DNA of 64,000 nt from CAVVAH01 sp963746175 (GCA_963746175.1 CAVVAH010000004.1:992001-1056000); one strand, 5' to 3'; positions 16,165-24,950 are shown, counted from the stretch's first letter. Notes: a model not told the origin generated them from the sequence alone. Made by a program: numbers and translations.

Positions 16165-17202
16165 GTGACGTTCTCGCTGTACGTCGACGAGGAGCGCTGG
16201 CGCCGGCACCTGCGCGAGGTCGTGTCCTCGACACCCGGGATCGTGCCGGTGGTCAAGGGCAACGGCTACGGCGTCGGCAACGCGCGGCTGGCCGCCGAGG
16301 CCGCGCTGCTCGGCGTCGACACCGTCGCGGTCGGCACGTCCGACGAGCTGCCGGCGGTCGCGGCGGCGTTCCCGGGCGACGTGCTGGTGCTCACCCCGTC
16401 GTACCCGCGCGCCGTCCCGGACGAGACCGGACGGGTGCTGCAGACGGTGGCGCACCTCGAGACGTTGCGTGCGGGCGGCGGCGCCCGGGTCGTGGTCGAG
16501 GCGGTGACCTCGATGCACCGGCACGGGCTCGGCACTGACGACGTCGCCGACATCGCGGCGGGGCTCGGCGGCGTACGGCTGGCGGGCATCGCGTTCCACC
16601 TGCCGATGGACCGGCACGGCGGCTACCGGCCGACCGACGAGGTCGCAGCGTGGCTGCGCCGGCTGGCGGGTGCCGGCGTACCGACCGACGTGGCATGGGT
16701 CAGCCACCTCCGGGCGGGCGAGCTCGACGCGCTGAGGCGGGACTTCCCGGCGACGACGTTCCGGCCACGGATCGGCACCGCGCTGTGGCTCGGCGACCGC
16801 GGGGCGCTGCAGGCGCGCGGCACGGTGCTGGACGTGCACCGGCTCGCCCGCGGCACGCACTACGGCTACCGGCGCCGGCGCGCGACGCGCGACAGCCACC
16901 TCGTCGTGGTCAGCGGCGGCACCGCGCACGGCGTCGCGCTGGAGGCGCCGCGGACGGTGCGCGGCCCGGTCGGCCGGAGCAAGGCGGTGGCCGTCGGCAC
17001 CCTCGCCGCGGCCAACCTGGCCCTGTCGCCGTTCCGCTGGGACGGCAGGCAGCGGTGGTTCGCCGAGCCCCCGCACATGCACGTGTCCCTGCTGCTGCTG
17101 CCGGCGTCGGTCACCCCTCCGGCCATCGGCGACGAGCTCGACTGCGACGTCCGCCTCACGACCCTGCACCCCGACCGCGTCACCCCTCTCCCCACCCCCT
17201 GA
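16165..17202 (+). CDS. Alanine racemase family protein
   Basis: 345 residues from a GTG. The PLP-binding motif VVKGNGYGVG places the Schiff-base lysine at Lys31, and the N-terminal TIM barrel continues with TVAVGTSDEL, MHRHGLG and GIAFHLP. GTALWLGDRG is the phosphate-region sequence. The C-terminal beta domain is shorter than in classical Alr, so substrate may differ (D-Ala supply or another amino acid). Coupling to femX suggests a role in peptidoglycan precursor supply. A second, canonical alr may exist elsewhere in the genome. Confidence 0.8.
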   Translation: MTFSLYVDEERWRRHLREVVSSTPGIVPVVKGNGYGVGNARLAAEAALLGVDTVAVGTSDELPAVAAAFPGDVLVLTPSYPRAVPDETGRVLQTVAHLETLRAGGGARVVVEAVTSMHRHGLGTDDVADIAAGLGGVRLAGIAFHLPMDRHGGYRPTDEVAAWLRRLAGAGVPTDVAWVSHLRAGELDALRRDFPATTFRPRIGTALWLGDRGALQARGTVLDVHRLARGTHYGYRRRRATRDSHLVVVSGGTAHGVALEAPRTVRGPVGRSKAVAVGTLAAANLALSPFRWDGRQRWFAEPPHMHVSLLLLPASVTPPAIGDELDCDVRLTTLHPDRVTPLPTP

Positions 17203-17241
17203 AGCCGCCACCTCCGTCGCACCCAGGGAAAACCTGGTGCA

Positions 17242-17302
17242 TGACCATGTAAACGTGGTCAACGCCCCCTTGTCGGGGCGTCGACGCCTCGACAAGCGCT
17301 AC
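17242..17302 (+). repeat. 61-bp inverted-repeat copy, left end of nuclease cassette
   Basis: Begins with the near-palindrome TGACCATGTAAACGTGGTCA, then a second stem CTTGTCG (17269) ... CGACAAG (17290) and ends CGCTAC. The same architecture, with identical spacing, occurs in reverse at 18402-18462; 49 of 61 positions match by hand alignment. It lies just past the stop of the minus-strand AbiEi/DUF559-like gene. Confidence 0.8.
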
Positions 17303-17334
17303 GAGGACACGACAAGCAGCCGCGAGACGGCGCC

Positions 17335-18333
17335 TCAGTCGTCAGTGCGCGGGCCGCCGGCCCGCCGCCAGGCGCGTTCCTGGGCGGCCCGGACGCGCCC
17401 GGCGAGCACGGCGGGCTGGTGAAGCTCTGCGGCTCCCCATCGGACGACCTCGTTGCGGACGCGCAGCCTGTCCTCGCGACGCTTCTCCTTCCAGAGAATG
17501 CGCCGTACGGATTCGGGGTCCGGCTCCGTGTCGGGTCCGAGCCCGTACTTGCCCTTGCCGTCGAACTCTCCGACGACGCCCTTCCAGCCGAAATCGGCAT
17601 AGCCGACGAAGCCCTCGTCGTCGTGCACAGGGACCTGGAGGTCATCCGGCGTCAGTCCCTGCTGGATCAGGATCACGCGGGACCATGACTCGCCCGGGTT
17701 GTCGGCCCGGCTGTCCGCGAGGCGGATGGCGCGGGCGACGTGGCGGGCCCCCGGCCAGTTCCGGCAGGTCTCGAACGCCGCGTCCAGCTCCGCACGGGTG
17801 ACGCCGCTCCGAAGGGCAGAGTCGAAAGCCGCCACAGCACACTCCAACCGATCGGTGTCCCGGGCGACGTCGACGGCGGTCCTTGCGAGGGACGTCACGG
17901 ACAGCCCGACATCCTGCGGTAGCACCATGTCCTCGGGAAGATCGGCGACATGGTGGTGAACGCCAGCTTCGATGCGAGGCCGACTCGGCGGGCAACGAGT
18001 CAGATGCACGACGTCGAGGTCGGGATCGAGCAGCGCCATGCCCAAGACCACGGCCGCCGAGTGGTGACTCACGACCGCCGGCGGGTCCACGCAGAGCGCC
18101 AACGCCGCGAGCTGTAACCGGTGACGAGCCTCAGGAGACGCAGACTCGAACGGTTCGCGCCACACGTACGCGCCGCGGCGCAGCGACATCAGTACCCGAG
18201 GTGGCTTCGTCCGCAGGCGTTGCAGGTCCGAGCGGTTGTGCCCGTGCGCGATGGCCTGGGCCCCGCTGAAGACACCGCCCTGCTTCGCCATGAGCGCAAG
18301 CAGTGCGGGATGGAGATCCGGTCCGGCATGCAT
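17335..18333 (-). CDS. AbiEi-like antitoxin domain / DUF559 nuclease-like protein
   Basis: 332 residues from the ATG at 18333. The N-terminal winged helix (LLALMAKQGGVFSGAQAIAHG, residues ~10-30) and RRGAYV resemble the domain of type IV AbiEi antitoxins. The middle has VVSHHSAAVVLGM. The C-terminus looks like a Vsr/DUF559 PD-(D/E)xK fold: Glu215 (GESW), Asp247 (YADFGW), Glu256 and Lys260 (GEFDGKGKY). A longer start at 18438 would read into the flanking repeat and is not preferred. No AbiEii nucleotidyltransferase lies beside it. The 61-bp inverted repeats on both sides suggest a mobile or repeat-associated cassette. Function unknown. Confidence 0.78.
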   Translation of the reverse strand: MHAGPDLHPALLALMAKQGGVFSGAQAIAHGHNRSDLQRLRTKPPRVLMSLRRGAYVWREPFESASPEARHRLQLAALALCVDPPAVVSHHSAAVVLGMALLDPDLDVVHLTRCPPSRPRIEAGVHHHVADLPEDMVLPQDVGLSVTSLARTAVDVARDTDRLECAVAAFDSALRSGVTRAELDAAFETCRNWPGARHVARAIRLADSRADNPGESWSRVILIQQGLTPDDLQVPVHDDEGFVGYADFGWKGVVGEFDGKGKYGLGPDTEPDPESVRRILWKEKRREDRLRVRNEVVRWGAAELHQPAVLAGRVRAAQERAWRRAGGPRTDD

Positions 18334-18401
18334 CCGACGAGCCTGGCGCAGCCGCAAGGAGAGGGTCCCCAGCCATCCACAGGCGTGCTTGTGATGGCGA
18401 T

Positions 18402-18462
18402 GTAGTGCTTGTCGGCGCGTCGATGACCCGACAAGCACGTCATGACCACGCTTACATGGTCA
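18402..18462 (-). repeat. 61-bp inverted-repeat copy, right end of nuclease cassette
   Basis: On the minus strand it reads TGACCATGTAAGCGTGGTCA, a 7-nt spacer, CTTGTCG...CGACAAG, then CACTAC. It is the inverted counterpart of 17242-17302. It sits upstream of the AbiEi/DUF559-like gene, so it could hold the promoter or an operator. No target-site duplication is obvious outside the pair. Confidence 0.8.
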
Positions 18463-18492
18463 CGCAACAAGGGCTGGCCGGGACGGCGCGGG

Positions 18493-20049
18493 TCAGCGGA
18501 CGGGGACGAGGCGGACGGCGTCGGGGGCGTGGTCCAGGACGCCGCCGGCCGGGTCGTCGACACCGGGCCAGGTGTCCTCGTCGTACGCCGACGAGGCACG
18601 GTGCGCACCCCGCCGGTGCTCGGGAGCGGGCGAGTCGGGAGCGGGCGAGTCGGGAGCGGGCGAGTCGGGAGCGGGCGGGGCGGGAGCGGGCGGGGCGGGA
18701 GCGGGCGGGGCGGGCGGGTCGGGTGTGAGGACGGAGCCGGGGGCGGGTGAGCGGACCGGGTCGTGCTCGGGGCGCAGGACGTCGCGGACGACGAGTGCCA
18801 TCAACCAACCGGTCGCCACCAGGTGCGCCAGCACCGTCAGGTCGTAGCCGTCCTGGCTCAACGCGCGCTCCGGCCGGCTCGGCGGGAACCCGGCGAACAG
18901 CATCCAGATCCCGACGTAGTGCACGACCTCGGCCGCCTGCCAGATCAGCAGGTCGCGCCAGCGCGGCCGGGCGAGGACGGCCAGCGGCAGGAGCCACAGC
19001 ACGTACTGCGGCGAGTAGATCTTCCCGGTCACGAGGAACGCCGCGACCACGAGGAACACCAGCTGCGGCAGCCGCGGTCGGCGCGGCGCGGCGAGAGCGA
19101 GCAAGGCGACGCCCGCGCAGCACACGGCGAACAACGCGCCCGCGAGGAGGTTGAGGTGGTTCTCCGGTACGCCGTGCCCCTGGTCGCGCAGGACCAGCCA
19201 GATCGTGCTCCAGCCGACGCCGCGCTCCTCCGACAGCCGGTAGAACTTCGACCAGCCGTCGAAGTCCGCGAGCATCACCGGCACGTTGACGGCACCCCAG
19301 CCGCAGACCGCCGCCACCAGGGTGGCCCAGAACTCCCGCATCCGGCCGGCCCGCAGGCACAGCACGAGCATCGGGCCGAGGGCGAACAGCGGGTAGAACT
19401 TGGTGGCCGCGGCGAGCCCGATGAGCACGCCGGCGGCCAACGGTCTCTCGCGCGCCCACGCCAGCATGCCCAGGGCCAGCAGTGCGACGGCGTACAGGTC
19501 CCAGTTGATCGTCGCGGTGAGGGCGAGCACAGGCGCGGTCGCGACCATGGCCGCGTCCCACCGGCGCCGCCCGGCGAGCGCCGCGGTGGCGGCCACCGCG
19601 ACCGCGGCGGCCAGTGCCGCGCCGAGCGCGTTGATGTCGAAGTACCAGCGGGACCGCTCGTTGGGCGTGCCGCCGGCCGGCACCAGCTTCGCGGTCAGGT
19701 ACATCACCGCGCCGGTGAGCACCGGGTACTCGACCTGCCGGTCCGGCGTCTGGCCGATGTACGGCACCTCGCCGTCGGCGAGACCGCGGCCGAAGTACAG
19801 CGGCGGGACGTCGCTGTAGCAGGCGTGGCTGTAGACGCCGGGCGCCGCCCAGCCGTGGTCCCGGCACCAGTCCTTCTGCACGAGCCCCAGCCCGCAGGTG
19901 AGGAAGGTCAGCGCGACGAGCACGCGCACCGTCGTCCACCACGCACGCGACGTCGACGCGCGCCGGCCCAGCGGCCCGCCCACGACCTCGCTGCCGAGCC
20001 GTACGACGGGGTCGTCCCGCGACGGGACGACGAGCTCGCCCCGGGTCAC
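18493..20049 (-). CDS. GT87-like polyprenyl-phosphate mannosyltransferase (DUF2029)
   Basis: 518 residues, GTG start overlapping the PBP stop (GTGA). A polytopic membrane protein of the GT-C fold, about 10-12 helices; the first is VLVALTFLTCGLGLV near residue 40. Loop motifs include YSDVPPLYF, QVEYPVLTG and ATKFYPLFALGP. Related actinobacterial enzymes add mannose from polyprenyl-phosphomannose to lipoglycans or arabinogalactan. The C-terminal ~100 residues are a proline-rich tail with 5-residue repeats (APDSP) encoded by a tandem DNA repeat. Third gene of the DUF5318-PBP-GT87 unit, an order also known in mycobacteria (ponA1 region). Confidence 0.82.
   Translation of the reverse strand: MTRGELVVPSRDDPVVRLGSEVVGGPLGRRASTSRAWWTTVRVLVALTFLTCGLGLVQKDWCRDHGWAAPGVYSHACYSDVPPLYFGRGLADGEVPYIGQTPDRQVEYPVLTGAVMYLTAKLVPAGGTPNERSRWYFDINALGAALAAAVAVAATAALAGRRRWDAAMVATAPVLALTATINWDLYAVALLALGMLAWARERPLAAGVLIGLAAATKFYPLFALGPMLVLCLRAGRMREFWATLVAAVCGWGAVNVPVMLADFDGWSKFYRLSEERGVGWSTIWLVLRDQGHGVPENHLNLLAGALFAVCCAGVALLALAAPRRPRLPQLVFLVVAAFLVTGKIYSPQYVLWLLPLAVLARPRWRDLLIWQAAEVVHYVGIWMLFAGFPPSRPERALSQDGYDLTVLAHLVATGWLMALVVRDVLRPEHDPVRSPAPGSVLTPDPPAPPAPAPPAPAPPAPDSPAPDSPAPDSPAPEHRRGAHRASSAYDEDTWPGVDDPAGGVLDHAPDAVRLVPVR
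18621..18720. repeat. 15-bp tandem repeat array in the GT87 tail
   Basis: About six to seven units of a 15-bp repeat, GGGAGCGGGCGAGTC or GGGAGCGGGCGGGGC, in frame and encoding APDSP and APAPP pentapeptides on the minus strand. Unit count is likely to vary between strains. It is a coding minisatellite, not a CRISPR: there are no unique spacers. Confidence 0.8.
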
Positions 20050-22087
20050 CCGCCCGGGGCCGGTGGCGAGATCGTGACCCCGCCGGACTCGGTGGCCGTG
20101 GGTGACTGCTGGCCGGGCGGCGTGGACGGCGGCTCGCTGGAGGGCGGCGGCACGATCGTCGCCGTGTCGGTCGGAGTCGGTGTCGCCGTCGGCGTCTCGG
20201 TCGTCGGGCTCTCCGAGGGCGTCGGTGTGAACGTCGGCTGCGGATTGACGGCCTCGCCGACGTCGGCCCGCGGCGGGAACTCCTCGATGTCCTTGTTCTG
20301 CAGCGCCGCGGTCATGAACGCCGTCCAGATCCGCGCCGGGTACTCGCCGCCGAAGAACGTCGACAGCCCGCCGACGCCGTCGAGGTCGGCCTTGCCGGTG
20401 CCCTTGTAGAAGTCGACCGCGGCGGCGAGCTGCGGGGTGTAGCCGACGAACCACGCGGAGGTCGTGGTGTCCGGGCGGAGGGCGGCGGTGCCGGTCTTGG
20501 CCGCGGCCGGCCGGCCGAGGCTGCGCGCCTCGGTGCCGGTGCCGTTGCGCACGACCTGCTGCAGTGCGTAGTCGACGTCGGCGACGACATCCTTGTCGAA
20601 GACCCGCTCGGTGCTGTCGTCCGCCTTGTACCGCGTGCCGCCGTTGGCGCCCTTGACCTCCTGCACGACGTGCCACGTGGCCCGCTCACCACCCGCCGCG
20701 AACGTCGCGTAGGCGTTGGCCATGTCGATGTTGCGGACCGAGGCCGTGCCCAGCGTGCTCACCGCGTTGGCCTCCAGACCCGGGGTGTCCTCGGGGATGC
20801 CGGCGTCGACGGCGGCCTGCACCATCTTCTGCGGGCCCATCTCGAGGTTCAGGTCGACGAACACGGTGTTGATCGACTGCTCGATGCCCGTGACGAGGTC
20901 GACGGACGAGCCGTAGTCGCGGTCGAACTCGTTGTTGACCTCCTTGTCGGTGCCTGGCACGTCGAACGGCGAGTTGCCCCAGAACCTGCTCCTCAACGAG
21001 ATGTCGTCGCTGAGTGCGCCGGCCAGGGTGAACGCCTTGAACGACGAGCCGGGCTGCACCCGCGCCTGCGTCACCTCGTTGAGGCCACCTGCCGTCGCAC
21101 CGCCGTACATCGCGACGACCGCGCCGGTGCCCGGCTCGACCGCGGACAGGCCGATGTGCACGTTGCGGGCGTTCTCGCGGGGCCGCTCCTGCCGCACCGC
21201 GCGGACCGCCGCCCGCTGCGACCGCTTGTCGAACGTCGTGGTGACGCGCAGCCCTCCGAGGTCGATGTCCCGGTCGGTGAAGCCGTTCGCCTTGAGCTCC
21301 CGGCGCACCGCGTCGAGCAGGTAGTAGTCCGGTCCGCCGCGCGGCTTCTTGCCCTCGGCGAGCGGCGGCACCTGCATGCCGGCGCGCTTGCTCTGCTCCA
21401 GCCAGCCCTTCGCGACCATGCCGTCCAGCACGTAGTCGAAGCGGGCCTGCAGCCGGTCGGCGTGGTTCTCCGGGTCGTAGCCGGCGGGTGAGCGGATGAC
21501 CGACGCCAGGACCGCGCCCTGCTCGATCGTGAGGTCCTTCGCGTCGACGCCGAAGTAGGTCTGCGCCGCGGTCTGGATGCCGTAGGCGCCGCGGCCGAAG
21601 TAGATGGTGTTGAGGTAGTCCTCGAGGATCTTGTCCTTGTCGTCGCGGCGGGCCAGCTTCACCGCGATGAAGAACTCCTTGAACTTGCGCGTGTAGGTGC
21701 GCTCCGAGGAGAGGTAGGCGTTCTTGGCGTACTGCTGGGTGATCGTCGAGCCGCCCTGGGTCGCCCCGCCGCGCAGGTTGGTCCAGAACGCGCGCGCGAT
21801 GCCGGTCGGCGAGATGCCGCGGTTCTCGTAGAACGAGCGGTCCTCGGCGGCGAGCACGGCCTTCTGCACGTGGCCCGGCACCTGGTCAGCGGGATGATGA
21901 TCCGGTTCTGCTCGCCGAACCGGCCGATCTCGCTCTTGCCGTTGTCGAAGTAGACGATCGTCGTCTGCGCCGAGATCAGCGACTTGGGCTGCGGGATGTC
22001 CGTCGCGGCGTACGCCACGCCCAGCAGGGCGACCAGGGCGAGGAACCCCACGCCGCAGAGCAGCAGGAACTGCTTGAAGGACGGCAC
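20046..22087 (-). pseudogene. Bifunctional class A PBP, single-base frameshift
   Basis: The N-terminus (ATG 22087, MPSFKQFLLLCGVGFLALVA, membrane anchor) and the rest of the protein are in different frames, switching at about 21887 where one base is missing after IIIPL. Corrected length is ~680 residues. The transglycosylase domain has EDRSFYENRG and GGSTITQQYAKN. The transpeptidase has SxxK (GSSFKAF), SxN (QSINT) and KTG (AAKTGTA), followed by a Pro/Thr-rich tail. It would polymerise and cross-link peptidoglycan. All catalytic motifs are intact, so a consensus error is more likely than a dead gene. Its stop overlaps the GT87 start, and DUF5318 is just upstream. Confidence 0.85.
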
Positions 22088-22143
22088 GAAGCGGCGGACC
22101 CCGTCGTAGTCCTCGTCGCGGGTAGTCGACTCTCACAGGCGTG

Positions 22144-22662
22144 TCACGGAACGGGTCCAGTCCTTCGGCGCCGAGGGCAGGGAGGGTCCGTAGCGGACGT
22201 CGCGGCTCGCCAGGGTATCGGCGTGGTCTGGGTTACCCCTCGCCCGCCATCCCGGAACGCTCCGCCCGGCGCGCCCTGCCCCCGGGCCCGCCGGTCGACC
22301 CCGTCACCGAGGACGAAGGACTGGACCAGGTGGTTCCAGCCGCAGCCGAGCCCGACCTCCACGACGTACACCCGGAACTCGCCGTGCTCGTGCGCCATCT
22401 CCGCGAGCTCCCGGCGGCTCTTCACCCGGCCCTCGTACCTGCCGAGCTGCTCGCCGTAGACGTAGGACACCTCGACGAGGGGCTCCCGCCGGCAGACCGG
22501 GCACTCGCGGCCGGTCGGCTCGCCGTGGAACCGGGCGGCGCGGCGCAGGTACGGGTGGGCGTCGCAGGCGTCCTCGGGCGTGGTCGCCCCGCCGCCGAGC
22601 AGCGACTCCAGGGTCGCCCGGCGGGCCAGCCCGTAGTCGACGGACGACCGCTGGGACCACAC
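22144..22662 (-). CDS. DUF5318 family protein
   Basis: 172 residues from a GTG giving VWSQRSSVDYGLARRATLESLL, the conserved opening. A CxxC (ECPVCRREPL, residues ~69-78) and the later GLGCGWNHLV suggest a zinc ribbon. SYVYGEQLGRYEGRVKSRREL is typical of the family. Function not established. In actinobacteria it stands upstream of the bifunctional PBP, here 56 bp ahead, which suggests a link to cell-wall assembly. The last ~50 residues are Arg/Pro-rich and poorly conserved. Confidence 0.8.
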   Translation of the reverse strand: MWSQRSSVDYGLARRATLESLLGGGATTPEDACDAHPYLRRAARFHGEPTGRECPVCRREPLVEVSYVYGEQLGRYEGRVKSRRELAEMAHEHGEFRVYVVEVGLGCGWNHLVQSFVLGDGVDRRARGQGAPGGAFRDGGRGVTQTTPIPWRAATSATDPPCPRRRRTGPVP

Positions 22663-22724
22663 GCGTCCGAGCGTACGACCGCCGCCGGCCGCCGTGAGGC
22701 CGATCACTGCGAGCCGGTCACGGC

Positions 22725-22778
22725 TTGCATCGGGGCGAGACGCGAACTATCGTCCCGATGTATCAGCCCGATACATCG
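22725..22778 (+). promoter_or_regulatory. padR promoter with palindromic operator
   Basis: A -35 TTGCAT (22725-22730) and a -10 TATCGT (22748-22753) are 17 bp apart. Immediately downstream is a perfect inverted repeat: CGATGTAT (22756-22763), 7-bp spacer, ATACATCG (22771-22778). The ATGT...ACAT form resembles PadR operators, and its place at the start site fits repression of padR and possibly of ino1 by readthrough. Inferred from sequence only. Confidence 0.65.
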
Positions 22779-22855
22779 CGCTGGCCGGTCCGCCGGTCTC
22801 GCGAGCGGACGCTAGCACCCCGGTCGGGGCGCCCCGAGCACGAGGAGGTACGGCG

Positions 22856-23482
22856 ATGGCCAAGCGGTCCGACGTCCTCGAGTTCGCCGTCCTCGGCCTC
22901 CTGCACGAGGCGCCGATGCACGGCTACGAGCTGCGCAAGCGGCTCAACGCCACCCTCGGCGCGCTGCGCGCGTTCTCCTACGGCTCGCTCTACCCCTGCC
23001 TCAAGCAGCTGGCTGCCAGCGGCTTCGTCATCGAGCAGGTGGAGGAGCCCGGGACCACCGGCAAGCGGTCCCGGATCGTCTACCAGCTCACGGCGGACGG
23101 CAAGGAGCACTTCGCGGAGCTGCTCGACGAGAGCGGCCCCTCGGCGTGGGACGACGAGGGGTTCGGGGTGCACTTCGCGTTCTTCGGGCGCACCGACGCA
23201 GCCACCCGGCTGCGGATCCTCGAGGGGCGTCGCTCGCGCCTCGAGGAACGCATGGCCGGCTTCCGGGGCGCCCTGTCGCGCAGCCGGGAGCGGGTCGACA
23301 GCTACACCCTCGCGCTGCACCAGCACGGGCTCGAGTCCGTCGAGCGCGAGGTCCGCTGGCTCTCCGAGCTCATCGACGACGAGCGGCGCCGCCGCCCGTC
23401 CGACGAGCCCGGGCCCGGCACCCCTGACGTACCACCTACCGCGTCCGGACCGGCGAACCCTGCCGCCCCGGGCACGACGTGA
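22856..23482 (+). CDS. PadR family transcriptional regulator
   Basis: 208 residues. Winged helix at the N-terminus: FAVLGLLHEAPMHGYELRKRL, then SYGSLYPCLKQLAASGFV and SRIVYQLTADGKEHFAELL; a coiled-coil dimerisation region (RLEERMAGFRGALSRSRERV) follows, and the tail is Pro/Ala-rich. GAGGAGG lies 6 bp before the ATG. It precedes ino1 by 23 bp on the same strand, a pairing also seen in mycobacteria and Streptomyces. It probably represses itself through the palindrome at 22756 and may control inositol synthesis. Confidence 0.9.
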   Translation: MAKRSDVLEFAVLGLLHEAPMHGYELRKRLNATLGALRAFSYGSLYPCLKQLAASGFVIEQVEEPGTTGKRSRIVYQLTADGKEHFAELLDESGPSAWDDEGFGVHFAFFGRTDAATRLRILEGRRSRLEERMAGFRGALSRSRERVDSYTLALHQHGLESVEREVRWLSELIDDERRRRPSDEPGPGTPDVPPTASGPANPAAPGTT

Positions 23483-23505
23483 AGAACACCGGAGAAGGAG
23501 CACCC

Positions 23506-24585
23506 ATGAGTTCGGTACGAGTGGCCATCGTCGGCGTCGGCAACTGCGCCGCGTCCCTGGTCCAGGGCGTCGAGTACTACAAGGACGCCGACCCGCAGAG
23601 CCGCGTCCCGGGGCTCATGCACGTGCAGTTCGGCGAGTACCACGTGCGTGACGTCGAGTTCGTCGCGGCGTTCGACGTCGACGCGAAGAAGGTCGGCTCG
23701 GACCTGTCCGAGGCGATCGGCGCCAGCGAGAACAACACCATCAAGATCGCCGACGTGCCGCCGCTCGGCGTCACCGTCCAGCGCGGTCACACCCTCGACG
23801 GTCTCGGCAAGTACTACCGCGAGACCATCGTCGAGTCCGACGACGAGCCGGTCGACGTCGTGCAGGTGCTGAAGGACAGCAAGGTCGACGTCCTCGTCTG
23901 CTACCTGCCCGTCGGCTCCGAGGCCGCCGCGAAGTTCTACGCGCAGTGCGCCATCGACGCCAAGGTCGGCTTCGTCAACGCGCTGCCGGTGTTCATCGCC
24001 GGCACCCCCGAGTGGGCGCAGAAGTTCGAGGACGCCGGTGTGCCGATCGTCGGCGACGACATCAAGTCGCAGGTCGGCGCCACCATCACGCACCGCGTGC
24101 TGGCGAAGCTGTTCGAGGACCGCGGTGTGATCCTGGACCGCACGTACCAGCTGAACGTCGGCGGCAACATGGACTTCAAGAACATGCTCGAGCGCGACCG
24201 CCTCGAGTCGAAGAAGATCTCGAAGACCCAGGCCGTCACCAGCAACATGGAGAACAAGCTCTCCGCGCGCAACGTGCACATCGGCCCGTCGGACTACGTG
24301 CAGTGGCTCGACGACCGCAAGTGGGCCTACGTCCGGCTCGAGGGCCGCAACTTCGGCGACGTCCCGCTCAACCTCGAGTACAAGCTCGAGGTCTGGGACT
24401 CCCCGAACTCCGCCGGCGTCATCATCGACGCGATCCGCTGCGCGAAGATCGCCATGGACCGCGGCATCGGTGGCCCGATCCTGTCGGCGTCGTCGTACTT
24501 CATGAAGTCGCCGCCCGTGCAGCACGACGACGACATGGCGCGCGACCTGGTCGAGCAGTTCATCGCCGGCACCATCGAGCGCTGA
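23506..24585 (+). CDS. ino1: Inositol-3-phosphate synthase
   Basis: 359 residues from the ATG at 23506, preceded by GGAGAAGGAG; an upstream ATG at 23479 is not needed. The NAD-binding loop is VAIVGVGNCAASLVQG at the N-terminus. The catalytic domain has GDDIKSQVGATITHR, NVGGNMDFKNML and SKKISKTQAV. It isomerises glucose 6-phosphate to 1L-myo-inositol 1-phosphate, the entry to phosphatidylinositol and mycothiol. Mycothiol is the likely cofactor of the DinB-type enzymes in this window (inference). A strong terminator follows. Confidence 0.97.
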   Translation: MSSVRVAIVGVGNCAASLVQGVEYYKDADPQSRVPGLMHVQFGEYHVRDVEFVAAFDVDAKKVGSDLSEAIGASENNTIKIADVPPLGVTVQRGHTLDGLGKYYRETIVESDDEPVDVVQVLKDSKVDVLVCYLPVGSEAAAKFYAQCAIDAKVGFVNALPVFIAGTPEWAQKFEDAGVPIVGDDIKSQVGATITHRVLAKLFEDRGVILDRTYQLNVGGNMDFKNMLERDRLESKKISKTQAVTSNMENKLSARNVHIGPSDYVQWLDDRKWAYVRLEGRNFGDVPLNLEYKLEVWDSPNSAGVIIDAIRCAKIAMDRGIGGPILSASSYFMKSPPVQHDDDMARDLVEQFIAGTIER

Positions 24586-24622
24586 TCCGCCGGTAGGCAG
24601 CACCGAAGGCACCTGCACCACC

Positions 24623-24659
24623 GGACGACCCGGCTCCCTCCACGGGAGCCGGGTCGTCC
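24623..24659 (+). terminator. Hairpin terminator after ino1
   Basis: Perfect 16-bp stem (GGACGACCCGGCTCCC and its complement) with a 5-nt loop, 37 bp past the ino1 stop. There is no long T-run. Confidence 0.85.
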
Positions 24660-24950
24660 TGCGTGACGGTCCGGCTGTCGTCACGTGCGGCGCCGTGGGT
24701 GGTGGCGTCACGTGCAGGTGGGTGGGTGGTGACCGTCAGTGCGCTTTGGAGGAGTGGGGTGCCTTGGGGGTCGCGGCCCTGACCGCAGTGGACCGGCTCG
24801 GTGCGGCGTGTCGCGCCAGCCAGCCGGTCCACTTCCGCTTCTGATCGAAGTGGCCCCGCTGGCGTCGTGGAAAGCACGACCCGAGCGGGGCCGCCTCGCT
24901 CTCCTGGCCGGACGAGGCCGACGGCGTGTCCACGCCCGTAGCCTGAGCGC
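24660..24950. other. Structured intergenic region between ino1 and MFS gene
   Basis: No convincing gene. A 10-bp direct repeat CGTCACGTGC occurs at 24679 and 24706, each followed by a GTGGGTGG-rich stretch like the sequence before element A near 13400. A compound hairpin occupies 24852-24892: outer 9-bp arms GGCCCCGCT/AGCGGGGCC, inner arms GTCGTG/CACGAC, loop GAAAG. A 65-codon minus-strand frame (24736-24933) exists but lacks coding support. Could be a 5' leader structure or a small RNA; unresolved. Confidence 0.4.

Noticed and set aside
17335..18333. Complete type IV AbiE toxin-antitoxin pair
   Set aside because: The AbiEi-like protein has no adjacent nucleotidyltransferase gene; the neighbours are an alanine racemase and a GT87-like gene.
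17203..18492. Insertion sequence
   Set aside because: Despite inverted repeats there is no transposase and no visible target-site duplication.
18621..18720. Tandem repeats as CRISPR
   Set aside because: 15-bp contiguous repeats in frame within the GT87-like gene.
20046..22087. Programmed frameshifting in the PBP, cca, DUF6049, trxB and DUF5324 genes
   Set aside because: No slippery heptamer or downstream stem was seen at the shift points, and the shifts go in different directions (one -1, four +1).
24736..24933. 65-codon minus-strand frame in the ino1-MFS gap
   Set aside because: No ribosome-binding site, overlaps a strong hairpin, and no recognisable motif; kept only as intergenic structure.
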